From contig MU130386.1 in the NCBI GenBank assembly GCA_015039465.1, forward strand, positions 145,601 to 209,600: a DNA stretch of 64,000 nt. Reading direction: 5' to 3'. This stretch comes from Phlegmacium glaucopus (lineage: Eukaryota > Basidiomycota > Agaricomycetes > Agaricales > Cortinariaceae). The translations under genes were made by a program, and so were the position numbers. The notes under the pieces are model-generated. The model was not told the DNA's origin, ran no database searches, and saw only the letters and a program-made list of their open reading frames with translations. This document shows positions 30,838-42,944 of the stretch, piece after piece (the stretch's first letter is position 1; every line of letters begins with the position of its first letter).

Positions 30838-33800
30838 TCAGAAGAGTACAACTTGTTGCAATAGGTCCCAACCTATCTGACAGAGAGAACCTGCAACCGA
30901 GATTAAAAAGAAATAGCCCCAGATCGTAGGGAAAACTTACTTTTGATAGACTGTTCCATTGGGGATGGACCACAAATGCAGACTAACTTATCTTGTCCTG
31001 GGGTCGGCATGTGCGCTTTGAGGATCTCGCTTGTAACCCGTCCCGTTGAGTAAGACCAGTCACTTGGCACTGGTTTCCCAGTTAGATTGTAATGGAGACG
31101 AAATCTGGACCCATGTTCCGAGGCAAGTCGATCAAGTTCCTCTCGGCATAAGATGTCCTCAGTAAATCGGTTAACATCCAGGACCCAAACTTTGGTATAG
31201 AAATCCAATGGATCAGTCAAGATAGCCCGGAGGACTTGCAGAATAGGTGTGATTCCGCTTCCGGCGCAAATCAAACCGATCTCACTGACATGTCTTTCTT
31301 CGTCGTGAAGCGAAACCATGCCTCTTCCTTTCCAATTGAAATGCCCAACTGGACCTTTGAGTTCTACCGCATCTCCTAAAACAAGTTCAGAAACACCAAG
31401 CGTCATTAACCCGCCTTTGGGAAATTCAGCGTTTGGATAGTAGATCCTTTTTTTCCCATTTGAGTTGAGTGCATCCACGATTGTGATAATTCGAGGGAAA
31501 ACATACTTTATGAGCAAATCGATAAATCCTTTAGCTCTCCTCTCCGAAAGTGGAGTATAAGCTCTCTGAACAAGCTGACCTTGGGCGATATCCTCGTGTG
31601 CGATTTTTCTCCGCAACCGAACGTAGACGTGTTGCCCGAAAGGTAAGCCTAGTTCCTGTTCTTGGCTTGGAAGAGAGAAACGGAAAACCTTTGTGTTCGC
31701 CGACACCTCTTTGACGTTCGTAAGTACCACCTTTTTCCATTTCTTTGGGTTAAGGAAAGGCCCTGATGACTCGTCCTCTTCGACTGTCTTAGTTATATCC
31801 CCGAATAGGGTTCCAATGTGAAAATCGGCAAGTTGCTTCTTGGCGTCAGAACTATGAATTGCCATGAAGTCTTCCGTGGCGTCTTCGCCAGCGACGAGCA
31901 TAATAGACTGGGCACCACCAGGGTGGTCTTTAAAAAAACCGCTACCATTATAAACCTGTGGTCAAACGATGAAATTTTTAGTGCCAGTAGGAATCAAAAT
32001 ATTACGATTATATATACCTCTCCACGCACAACGAACCAAGCGTTTTCTTTGGCTTCTAATGACTTCAAATCTTCAACAGTAATTTTGCGAATCACGTGTG
32101 GCTTTGTCATCGGAACTTCTTTCACGGGTCTTTTGTTAGGGTAGCTCCTCAGCGCCACATCCGAAAACTGCGGCTTGGACGGATCTTGTTCCTTGTCTTT
32201 CAACCTCTGCATCCAACCGCCTGGTTGCGTCCCCGCCACTACTCATAATATCAGCTCAGTGGTCTCTTTGCCTGGGTGTTGGAGAAGTTCTTACTGGTGG
32301 GATGCTCGAAACGTAGTCTCATCCCTTCATCTAGTGGGTGAATACACACCCGGAACCACCTGTTGGAGTAGAACGGTATGACATATATCTGTGGACTCTT
32401 TACAAAGATATCTGCTTACCAGTTATTCATCATCCCAGTTGCGTTCCAATACATATCACGTGGCTGAAGAGCCATCGATTCATCCATGCTGCGTACCATG
32501 ATCGCCTTACTTGTTTTCAAGACAGAGGTTTCAATCTCCAACGACCAGAAGCACCAGCAGAAGCATGTGTCGAATTCAGTCAGGTCAAGGCTTCCATAAA
32601 CTGGGTCAAAATGAGTAACTTCTCGAAAGAGGTCCTCGGGATAGGAAATATTCGCTAAACTCCATGTGTCGCCATCGTCTGAGGAAACTTCGACACGCGT
32701 CACTCTACGGCCACCACCAGCGTAGGCATATCCTTTTACCGTGTACGTTGGCTGATTGGTAGTATCTAGAATTTCGTGGTGGTCAGGGCAAGCAATCGCA
32801 CTATTGACGTTGAGATCACGAATGATGTATCTGTTAGGGCAAATTCTTCTCATGAGCGGTGTGGCGCAACCGGACTATTATTTGGTTGCCTAACCTTGGA
32901 TCATACCACCACTCTTTCTCTGCACGTGCTCGATCTGGGCCAAGTGTCGTTGGCAAGACCCTGTTGTCGTGGAAATGAAGATAATGTTGGCTCTCAATGT
33001 CTGATAGTTCGATTCTAGAAAGCCATTTCACTGATCTTCCGCCGATCTGTGCTGGTACGACAAGTCGAAGTGGGAAACCATGGTCTGGCTCAAGCCTTGT
33101 TCAAGGAATGTCACTAGCGTCAGGAGGTATGGGATAAAGAGTTCAAGAAGACACCTTACGGAAGACCGTTCATGGCCCAGGCCAGTATCATCCCTCTACG
33201 CTTGTCTCGAGCCCAGTTGAGCAGTTGGCTAAAATTTACTAAACAGCCATACGGTGACTGGAAGTTGCTAGAGGATCTTACCTTGTGCCATAGGGACCGT
33301 TTGGGAGGTCGTCGTCACTGCCTTCAAAAACGACATGTTTTGCCTTTCTTGTCGGCCGAATATAGTCGAGTACGTCTGAGAGATACACTCCAGTAAAGAG
33401 AGCAGTAGAAAGGCCAGCTGCTCCCCACGAAAATCCCAAAGACTTTTGTACGACATTCTGTTCCTTACGACGATTCCCGGCGCATACCAATGTAACAGGG
33501 ATAGTTATAACCCTAAACTTTGTTCGCAGATCGGTGAGGGTCAATGTAGACGGGTTGGCACACAATCTGAATCGGAAGTCGAGTAGGTTTAAACACGGTC
33601 GAGATAACGGTAACCTACCCATGGATCTTTAATTCCCATTTATCGGCCATATTTTGATCAACTTTTGGCACAGCGCCGTGATTACGGACGTAGAAAAGGT
33701 TGCTAGGGGTGATAAATCCTTGTGCGTACAACTCTCTTAACTTGGCTTCTGCGTTAAATGGGTGCTTTCCTGTCAACCGAACAAGTTTTGGGTCTCGAGG

Positions 33801-34132
33801 AATCCAGGCGTCAGGAGTACCACTGATCATTCGTCACTTCAACTGTAGGGGAGGGGAAGAGTCGAGCAAACGTACATATCCGGTGTGTCTATTCCTACGC
33901 TTGCTTTCATGTTTGGAACAAGAGGCAAGTCCAAAGTCGAGGGCAGCTCTCGGGGAATGAAACATTCAACACCATATTTTGGATCTGTCTGTGCAAGCGA
34001 TGGCGGAAAGAATGGAGCTGGTAATTGCACGCCATCTCCTTCTGTCCTTACATTCACCTTCTCGTACGAGCCATACTCAACAGATGAGGGTGAGGTATGT
34101 GTATCTTCGTCTGTTGATGTCGGCAATGACAC
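30838..34132 (-). CDS. Assimilatory nitrate reductase, 906 aa, intact
   Basis: Eleven exons were placed: 34132-33876, 33822-33619, 33566-33282, 33228-33160, 33095-32895, 32830-32420, 32359-32295, 32238-32018, 31955-31507, 31446-30941 and 30890-30838. Every phase agrees and they sum to 906 codons plus stop. The enzyme reduces nitrate to nitrite in the cytosol using NAD(P)H. Domains in order: molybdopterin domain with TPDAWIPRDPKLVRLTGKHP and the Mo-ligand Cys in LVCAGNRRKEQN; DHGFPLRLVVPAQIGGRSVK and the dimerisation part with DLNVNS; cytochrome b5 with heme ligands in KDHPGG and AIHSS; ferredoxin-reductase type FAD domain (RAYTPLS; GPVGHFNWKG) and NAD(P)H domain (LICAGSGITPILQVLRA, CGPSPM). 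It ends GWDLLQQVVLF. It pairs with the nitrate transporter at 38113 on the same strand, as in the fungal nitrate assimilation cluster. Confidence 0.95.
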
Positions 34133-34235
34133 TTGATCGTTAGAAAGAAGCGCTTTGACTGCTAAATATTGGTGCTTGGTCTAATACATGCAGGATGGCG
34201 CCACTCACCACGATTTGCGATGTTCAGAGGCATGT

Positions 34236-35260
34236 TTATCAACGAGAAATGCAGTATTCGATAAGTGTTGTTTCTGGGGAGACCACCTGAAAGTCAGAAA
34301 CAGACACCCAATCCCAACAACGTTTCTTGTATGGGGACCCCGGAATATACTTTTCCCAAAATTGCCCATCGTCGAGATTTTTGTCTACCAAGATTTTCCC
34401 GGATTTTGTCTGGATATGATCTAGCTTTTGAACCGAGTGTCTGGGAATTAAGACGGCCTTGTTGAAAATGGATACGTTAAATTTATTCTCCTTCGGTACA
34501 CCATTCATTCATTTCGTGTTGGAAAGCTAAAATGGTACTCTGCAAAAGTACGCAAAAGTCTTCCATAGTAATATCGCTTCCTGTTGGAATACCGGCTTGA
34601 ATTCGGTAGCTAATCAAAAGAAAGTACCATGAAACGAGTCGCCAGTTGAAGAGACATACGATATCGCAGAGATGCTTACTGAATCAAATGACGATGTGCT
34701 TGCTATTCTTGACACCGGTTTTCGCATAGAAGCTACGATAAGGTTTGTAATAAGTTTAGTCGTAATGAGTCAATTCTTGAATTAACAACTCACCATGTGC
34801 AACCATCCGGTCCGTAGTTGGTGATTTCCGTTAACCGGGTTTCCACGAAGGCACGGAGGTTCGAGAATCAGGATTCAGTTTAGACACCTGTTGGACTTCT
34901 CTGGCCCGTCAATCGGTCATGATGTCTTACATTAAGCGCTGGACCAACATGGGCATGAAAAACATCTTCGTGACGGTATCTGAACGTAAAGCATACCCCT
35001 TTTTGTCTGGAAATGAACTGGCTTATAGCCTCAATTTTTTGAAATATGTCTGGATCCAGAAACAGAGCTCCAGCATGTGTTTTCCGGGGTCCTATTCTTA
35101 GTATTATATGCTCGATTCGATATCAACCGCGAAAAACTAAGTCCATTTATACATTGAAGGATTTTGTTATCTTTGAGATCTTGAGAAAGATACGAAGATT
35201 GTGAGTGACTTTTGGTATTCAAACCGAGCATACAAGAGGAGGACCCCAGAAAACACAGGG
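34236..35260 (-). other. Possible unrecognised coding remnant
   Basis: Several minus-strand stretches look coding but do not join cleanly. These are EITNYGPDGCTW (about 34790-34830, followed by a GTGAGT donor), SFYAKTGVKNSKHIVI, YRIQAGIPTGSDITMEDFCV (about 34560-34620) and the 89-codon frame 34508-34239 with KSGKILVDKNLDDGQFWEKY and a Trp-rich WDWVSVSDF. They may be exons of one small gene upstream of the nitrate reductase, or a relic. I do not recognise the family. Confidence 0.3.
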
Positions 35261-36068
35261 GGATGCTGTACAGTGGGTCTAGAATTCCATCGACTATGTC
35301 AGTTGTCTTGGATAAAGGTTGAAGCGCCCTGTCAAATTTGCTTTCGGATTCTTCGTGTATGGCGTTAACTATTACATGAGTTTACGAAGTTGGGAGATAA
35401 AAGTAGGTCGAATTCTGGACCTAGTTACCTCCGTCTGTAGCTCTGGGTACAACCCAGTAAGTACATCTGTGAATATTTGTTTGTAGAAGAACTGTATTTC
35501 TACTTTACAATGATTGAGATCTGTAGACTTTGATCGGAAAGGTAAAATTGGGAGCTATAACTCCCTCATAAACTTATTTGAGGAGTAATTAAACTATGTT
35601 CGACTACTATATACTACTCGTATAGAATACGGATAGATTCGGTAGGCCCCAAGGCCCCCGCTGTCGTCCGAGTCGCACTATGTCCTGGCAGTCATTCAGT
35701 TGTTCCTATACTTCTTGGCGTGATGCGGCACGCTTGCTGCCACACGCTTTGCTTCCCAGAGCCTTGAACGGACAGGGGCAACGGGCTGAGATAAGCGACG
35801 GGCTGGTTTCCGCTGGTTTTGGGAATCATACGATCTATAATACTATGTAGTAAATCATTAATTTATGTATAAGGTTGGTGTAACAGACCGAATAAAACTG
35901 GAACATGCCGGAATTGCACACGGCACAACCGTTGGACTATCTGTCCCATTTCCAGCCTTGTTACTTCAATGAGCACCCGTTACTCCAGTGGACTAAGCTG
36001 GGCGAATCTGTGAGTCAGCAGTGGCAGTGGCACGGGCCGGTGCCGGGGCGGCGGCGGCGGCGGTGGCC
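35261..36068. other. Intergenic with short CGG repeat
   Basis: No gene supported. A (CGG)6-like run lies at about 36046-36064, next to a GGCC-rich MITE. Confidence 0.45.
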
Positions 36069-36076
36069 CGGACCTC

Positions 36077-36536
36077 TGTGATGTGCGGGCTCGGCTCGGC
36101 TCCCCACGGCCTGCAGAGGGCCTAACAAATTTCAAGCCCGAGCCGCAGGCCGTCAAAAGCCCAGGCCAGCCCAAGCTCAGGGCCTAGGCCACGGCCTAAA
36201 ATACGTGACGGGCCACCTGCAGAAACCTGTCCAAACAGCGTGCCACGTCACCTGTTTTCACATCTTTTCACCGTCTCTGGTGGGAAATTAGTCTTACAAC
36301 ACACTTAGATTCAAGTTAGATGCCATGTAACATAGGTGAACATAAATTATAAGCATTGAAATTTTCATAAAACATGACTAATGATGCTATATGTGTACTA
36401 CGGCCTGAAGCCGCGGCTCAGGGCTCACCAAAATCAAAGCCTGAGCCCCAGGCTGTACAAAGCTTGACGACGGCTTTGGCGGCTTAGGCTCGGCTCGGCC
36501 GGCTTAAGGCCTCAAAGCGGAGCCTGCACATCACTA
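36077..36536. mobile_element. GGCC-rich MITE (about 460 bp), degraded
   Basis: The termini GTGATGTGCGGGCTC (left) and GAGCCTGCACATCACTA (right, inverted) match the ends of the larger element at 56527-57845. The subterminal parts are rich in GGCC, GGCT and AGCC words on both sides of an AT-rich core. No clear target-site duplication remains, so the exact left edge is uncertain. Confidence 0.7.
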
Positions 36537-36694
36537 CCTGAGTCTGTGACGCCGGATTGTCACAGTTGGCTTGGGAGCGAAAATTTTGTAAATACTAATC
36601 AAATACTAATTCTCGGAAAAACATAAAGGCATAACGAAAAGTCCCATATATAGAAAGAGAGAATAGGCCGAGAAAAAATAAATGAGTGGATGTC

Positions 36695-37312
36695 AGGCTC
36701 CTAAAAGCAGCCGCTCGTATGAGGGAGCTTATCTAATAATTGATGGCTGAACAAGTAAACAAACCTAATCGCGAGAGAGTGCCGGAAAAGTTGGTCGGTG
36801 ATCTCGGAGACCACTGATTTGATTCTAGTTATGATAAGAATATAGCTACAACTCAGCGCAGTAGCACGTTGGCATTAATTAGTCACGTAGTAGCCCTCCA
36901 CGTCATATAAACAATTATGTGCATACGTGTTCTGTTTAAGAACCAAACTTTGCCTGTACAAGGGCACAGACCTCCTGGATGGTTCATTCTTGGTTCATTC
37001 CCTTCATGGTTTTAGGTGGTGAATGTGTACTTTCTAGTTTCATTTGGAATTGTGCTCATAAGGTTCATAAGTACTTAGTGTTGTGACGAGAATATGACAC
37101 AACTGCTTAGCGAACCCAACCTTGGGGTTAATCAGTGGTCTCCGAGATCACCGATCAACTTTTCCGGCAGCCGCTCTCGCGAGCTCGAGACTGCTCGAGA
37201 CCTTAGGTTTGTTTATTTGTTCAGCCATCAATTATTAGATTATAGATAAGCTCCCTCATAGTAAGAATAGCTCGCGCGAGATGAGCGGTTGCTTTTAGGC
37301 TTTTAGGAGCCT
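36695..37312. mobile_element. hAT-like MITE (618 bp) with long inverted repeats
   Basis: The ends AGGCTCCTAAAAGC and GCTTTTAGGAGCCT are flanked by the 8-bp duplication TGGATGTC (36687-36694 and 37313-37320). The inverted repeats extend for well over 100 bp with small gaps, including AATAATTGATGGCTGAACAA and GGTGATCTCGGAGACCACTG. No coding capacity. It lies between the nitrate reductase and transporter genes. Confidence 0.88.
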
Positions 37313-37320
37313 TGGATGTC

Positions 37321-38112
37321 GGACCCCTTGAGTCACCACTACTTTGGTAACAACGGAAAATCGGTGCGTAGTGTGTAGCCCCATTTTCTTATTTCTTTTA
37401 ACCAAAATCCTCCTTTTATGAGTATGAAACGATTGGCTAAAGCAATAGTCATGGAACTCAAAAATAACTGTGTCATCTTCCGCCCTCAATATAATGATAT
37501 ATTATTAAGCGTCAAACTGCTGTGTCAAGGTCTCTGCAACACGACGTAGACCTTTGAACTAAATTGTTTGACTCGGAATTAGGCCTGTAAGCCTCCATCC
37601 AAGGAACCATGTGGCGTTCCCACTTTCGGATGGTATTGAATCTGATGTCGACAGATGCGAAGGCAATCGGCGTTAAAGTCTTGGGCGTGTAATCACAGTG
37701 ATGTCGTGCTGTTTCTTGGCGAATTAAGAATCCTGTGGTTATTTCAGAGCTAATTCCTTCATTGTCCTCACCAACGCCACCAGTCAAATAATCGTTTTTG
37801 GTCGAGAAATGTATCAAAAATGAACCATTAAACTAGTCGTTCTGCACCAAATTTCTCAGCGACCATTTTCATTTTATTTTGTCGCCCAAAAATGGCGGTG
37901 ATACAAAAGTAGCCGTGACTACGCGACCTTCTCTATAATGTGTAGGTCCCCCAGTTATTGAACAGTTGAAGCAGTCGTAGAATAACTGTTTTCAACGAAT
38001 TTCGAGGGTTGGGTTTTCCTCTGAAAAAATTTCTATTCTTTCATCCCTTGACATTCATTCATTGGCCCGATAAAAATCAGCCATTCATTCCACTGTATTC
38101 ATGCAGTCATAT
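37321..38112. other. Intergenic, no supported gene
   Basis: The downstream flank of the transporter gene. Minus-strand frames at 37295-37817 show no family features. Confidence 0.4.
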
Positions 38113-40076
38113 TTACATAGCAGGTACAGAGATCGGCATCACCAAAACATTGAGAATGATAGATATCACCCCCATAATCCAAAACGCTTTTCCGACTTCC
38201 GTCTGGAATCTAAGCACGAGGGCGAAGATAATGCCACCAAGGTTCCCAAAGGAACCAACGAGACCAGACATAACGCCCTAAAAAAGGAACTGATTAGAAA
38301 TCACGGCCGCATTAAAAAAAAAGAAGTTTGACAGATAACACTCACGTTATTGTACGGGTTGCAGTGAGGCACAAGGGAAAAATTCGCACCATTCCCCATT
38401 TCGGAGAATATAGCCGCAACAGAGAAGACGCCCATGAGAACGGGGACTTCAAAGACCATGTCAACTTTGTCAAGACGGATGCGAATGACATGAGCTTACG
38501 TTGTGTATCCCCAGAAACTCGGTTGTTTTGTAGGTAGAATCCGCCTCCAATTAAAGAGGCTCCCATGAATAAACCGCAGAGGAGAGTCAACACCTTCTTT
38601 CCATTAGTACCCCAACGACGATAGATGACGTCACCCAGGTAACCGCCGAATGGTCGTGTGAATAGGTTAAGGAAACCTCTATTGAAAAGAAGTGTGAGCA
38701 TCATAAGCTGCAAGAAACGGACGAAAGAAATTACAAAATTGATGTATAATATCCAGCCGTGGTCTGGGTAAAACCTGGACGCTTTGGCTTGAATAAAGCA
38801 AAAAGGACGTCAGCCATTTTACTGTCAATTGCGAGCTCAACCCCGAAAGTCGTGAGATAGGCTAAAGCAGGGAGCCAAGTCAGTGGGCTAGCAAGGATCT
38901 TGAGGGCTGTTTTCAAAGTGAGAGATTCGTTGACAGCGATATCCAGCGTAGATTTAACGAGGGCAGGGTTAACTGGCTCGACACTGACGAGGCCACCCTC
39001 CAGGTCTTTTCTATCCTTTTCTTCCGAATGTTTCTCGTCATGATCAGAGGGAGTTTCCTGACGTTTCTGGACGGAAAGCGCCGCAGCAGGGGTACAGTGT
39101 CGCTCTGACCATTTTCCCGCGGGGTGATCTTGCCCAAAAATCAAAGTTAATCCTGCAACGAAAAGCAAAATTGGTGCCCTGTAAGGGAGAGAGGACAAGT
39201 CACTTTCGGCTTTTGTACATAAGACGTTTTGACTCACGGAACAATAGCGAAAGCAGCCCGCCATGCGACATGCGTGGATAGTCCGAGCCTATCAGTGAGA
39301 CTCTGGAATAAGGATGTCATAATCGCAAAAGTCGCGCCGCCGCTGAAATTCACTTTAACCTCCAGTAGGATAGAAATGTAAATATATTTACCCCATATTT
39401 CCTATCATACGCGAAGTGGATGTCAGTATCATATACTAAAGAGAAAGGAAACTACACTAACCCCAGCCGCCAACCAGAGCATTGGCAGTTCCGACGCAAT
39501 TCTTGTCAAAAAATGCTGAAGTCCATGCTTGACAAGGAACAAAAGTAGCTCCGAGAATACCGATGAAAAACCTCAGAACATAAAGGGTGTTGGCGCTGTG
39601 TGCTGTTCCTGCAAGTCCGGAAGGGATAGCGCCGAGGATTAAGAGTGAAGCCATGACTTTCCTCGGGCCATAGTGATCTACTAGTGGACCGACTATTACT
39701 CGAACGACAAGCGTAGCGGCCAAGGCGACAATATTGGAATTGGCTACTTGAGCATTGCTGAGTTTGAGGTCGGATTTGATGGCATCTGGAATAAGTGGCG
39801 GGAACGCAAACCAAGAAAGAAAGGCGACGAAAAACCCAACTTTGGAGATGAACAGAAACGCGGCGAGTTAGCACGAGAATAAGATAAAAACCTCTGGGGA
39901 GGCGTACGCCAACTGAGATGGAATGCCCTTGAGTATGGATCTCTCAGATTGAAGAAAGGAATAGTGTAGCTCTTGAGATTGGCGGGATTAACGATGGCAG
40001 GTTCCCAAAGGTGAGACCATTTGAAAGGAGGAGCACCGTGAGAGGTTTTAAGATGCTTCATAGCCGAAGTCGACAT
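38113..40076 (-). CDS. Nitrate transporter, NNP family (MFS), 516 aa
   Basis: Eight exons were placed: 40076-39908, 39839-39462, 39401-39392, 39342-39238, 39178-38735, 38678-38500, 38446-38346 and 38277-38113. All phases agree, giving 516 residues. The protein carries nitrate (and often nitrite) across the plasma membrane with protons. Visible family features are HLSWLGFFVAFLSWFAFPPL in helix 1, RVIVGPLVDHYGPRKV between helices 2 and 3, the nitrate signature around FVPCQAWTSAFF, the first GWGNMGGGATF motif, a large charged central loop (about residues 260-320), FLNLFTRPFGGYLGD, MGNGANFSLVPHCNPYNN, and the second SGLVGSFGNLGGIIFAL motif. Exon 3 is only 10 nt and encodes part of GWGNMGGG. The gene is codirectional with nitrate reductase, 4 kb apart. 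Confidence 0.93.
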
Positions 40077-42407
40077 TGTTCACAAGAGTTGCAACCGTCG
40101 AGGAAGCTGGACTATAAGTATTACTTTTTTCAAGATGGGAACGTATCGTAATCGGCGGTCCTGTATCCGGAGTCCATATTATGATACAGTAATCCCTGCC
40201 TCGCCAGCGGACATGTTCGAGTACCAATTGAGCGCGAAGCCGACGCGATAGGATGTGGTCAGATTTGGGTCAGCACATGCTACTGCCGGATCATGTGACC
40301 GCCTACTCGGAGGCTAGGATAAACTCTGGTTTCAACTTGAATAGAATAGTTCCAAAAAGTGTTTAAGCCATTCCCAGACTTGATCTATCGTGAGACCAAT
40401 AAGGAACGGTTCGTTATCTTCAGGGTCCCGCTGCGGACCCTTTGGACTCGTGCTTCGACTGCAGAATGACAACTTGTTATCTTTAAGACACAAGTTGGAC
40501 ACAAGTGTGAAAAGATAACAATTTTGTATACGATAAGGCTTACATAATGTGTTACTGATCCCGACTCTGCCATCCATAAGTTTAACAGGGTAACCCAGCC
40601 ACGCTATCGAAGACTGGATATGCTTCCCCCGACTTCTTCTATCACGCCTATGTCTCGCGAGGAAAATGCTGTCGACTCTTGGCCGCTGCTGAACCCTCTT
40701 CTTTGAAGTTCTAGAGTCTCGCTCAATAATTTTTCACCTATGACATGTATCCAGCACTGCAGGGTCGAGAGGTAGTATGTATGGCCCAAATTTCTTTCAG
40801 TTGTAGTTTTCGCCTATCATGGCATCTTTATCACTGCCTCTAGTCATTCGACAGAACCGCATCCTTTCTGAACCAGCCGAAGGCCTTTTCGATCATCTAA
40901 AATCGTCACGAATGCGCCACCAGGTACGTGGAAATCAGCGATCTACCAGCATTTGCGATTAAGGAAGAATAACGGTACCGTCCTTATCCACTGTATATTT
41001 TAATTGAATTCTTATAGGCTTATCATTCACATACATCGTCAATACAATTCCACCTACTCCTTTGTGACCTGCCACCTCGCCAAGTAGGACCCCAACGCAC
41101 CATTTATCAAACACAACGACGAGGAATGACGCATGGGTTAATAATATTTTCCGAGATGTCGTAAAGAAAGAAGCAGATTATCAACTGCTGAGGTGCATAT
41201 CAACCTTTAACGTTTCAACTCTCACATGATATCTTCTCATAAATCATATATTAGGTCTGCATCGCTTCCCTCCTTCTTTCCCTCACTAAAGAAGGATATA
41301 ACGTTTGTCCCAACCCAGACGCTTCTGTCACCAATCAATAACTGCATCACCGACGATGCGGATCGCAGGGTGAGGGTTTTGCCGTTGGGTGTGTAACTTA
41401 ATGACAGAATGGAAAAACAGTTCGTCCGAGTTGCTTCCATACTTCAATACGTGGGTGTCGTTCCGGTCCTTTCATATTTCTTTGTTCATGATCCAGTTTC
41501 AGATACCTTGCGTCGTACGGGTATCTTGCTCATGGACGTGATGCTGCCTATTGATCGCAGTACTATTCTTCCCGGTGACTCGGGATAAGATGTTTCTTAC
41601 AACCTTATGGCTCATTAACATCATTGGCTTATCTCTTAAAAGGATTCCGGAAATTTCATTGTCTGCTGTGGATCTGAATACATTCTTTTTACTGTGAAGT
41701 TTCAATACCATAGATAGATACGAGCTTGGTACTATAGAACCAGGATTCCACGTTTAAGCCATCTTCTAACCTTAGTTCTTCTGATTGTTCAGCAGGAATG
41801 TATGCTCTGTGATCATTCCAATAAGACTTCCTACTGAAATTTACGGTTACCTTTTTCGATAAGTTGTGGACCATGGTTCTCTTCCATGTCTAGTGAGTTT
41901 CCATCTTATGGAAAATGCATATATCTTTCAATCATATCGTCCTCATAACCCTCTAACATATTTTTCCACGTTTTTACATATTTTCGCTTGATATCGGACC
42001 CGCTTTTCTTCCTTGGTCCACACACTCTCTAGTCACTGAAGCAGCGAATATCTCTCTCCAATTTACATGTCCACGCAGGCACTGCTTGGCGCCAATTACA
42101 CCATCCCCGCAGCCAGACCTGACAGACAATCCTCATAGTTATGCTTATCCTGCACAAAGCAACGGCGTTTGAACCGGAATTTGCCTATCTGCACTGGTGC
42201 CTCAGTTGGAGATACCAACCCTGATCGCTACTGGAAAGGAGGGAGACGTAGGGGCACAATGCTTTCATATGTACACTATTATACAATGTCAATATGTACG
42301 CTTGGTGTTATGAATGAGTTATAAGCTAACTAAAGAGGTGTAGTCGGGGGCAGGTGCTTTCCGCCTTGAAGATGAATCTGAATGTGTGACGAAAATAGTG
42401 CTTCACC
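40077..42407. other. Upstream of transporter, no supported gene
   Basis: Several short frames of 60-110 codons on the minus strand (40332-40577, 41237-41440, 41499-41874) show no recognisable domain. A possible small plus-strand exon (40820-40924, ending at a GTACGT donor) could not be extended. Confidence 0.35.
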
Positions 42408-42944
42408 CTACAACGCTGCAGCACCGTCAACAATATTTCGAACAATCTCTTTCATCCTAGAGAACCCTTCTTGAGAGAGAATGTCGATGTTCCAAGCCCT
42501 CTCAAGAAAATCGCGGGGAAAAATACGGTCAGGGCTTGGGCGGTTTCCGTAAGTTGGTTCAAGTTCGCCGGTAACGACATTGCCACAGTAAACGCGAAGA
42601 GATGTTCCCAGTAAGTTCAACCCCCACAAGTGAGGGATAGGGCAATGGTAAATCATGGCATTGTATTGCTGACGCATTTGATCATCCGCCATGAAACGTA
42701 GATCAGCCCTACCAACCCAGGCATCTTCTTTAATTTCCGCGAAGAGTACAGGACGACGGTGTGCATTGAAGACTACTAAATATACTTCGAAATCGACGGT
42801 GTCGCGGGGGGAGAATTCACTGGGAGGGCTGTGGGGAGCGACAAAGAATTCAAACGAGTCGGGGCCGAAACAGTATGTGAGTAACTTGTTGTATCCCATA
42901 ATAGCGATTTTCGTATGGCTGGAGCTCTTGGCGACATATCTCAA
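42408..42944 (-). CDS. PD-(D/E)XK-like nuclease-fold protein, partial
   Basis: A 178-codon frame of a family frequent in Agaricomycetes. Landmarks are KLLTYCFGPDSFEFFVAP, DTVDFEVYLVVFNAHRRPVL directly before FAEIKED, ADDQMRQQYNAMIYHCPIPH, LWGLNLLGTSLRVYCGNV and ILSQEGFSRMKEIV. An acidic position followed by a strand with E-I-K and a helix with Q-x-R has the layout of a PD-(D/E)XK restriction-nuclease fold; that reading is inference. No ATG starts the frame (it opens at a TTG), and a 5' exon ending before an AG at about 42955 is likely missing. Homologs often sit near transposons. Confidence 0.6.
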   Translation of the reverse strand: MRYVAKSSSHTKIAIMGYNKLLTYCFGPDSFEFFVAPHSPPSEFSPRDTVDFEVYLVVFNAHRRPVLFAEIKEDAWVGRADLRFMADDQMRQQYNAMIYHCPIPHLWGLNLLGTSLRVYCGNVVTGELEPTYGNRPSPDRIFPRDFLERAWNIDILSQEGFSRMKEIVRNIVDGAAAL

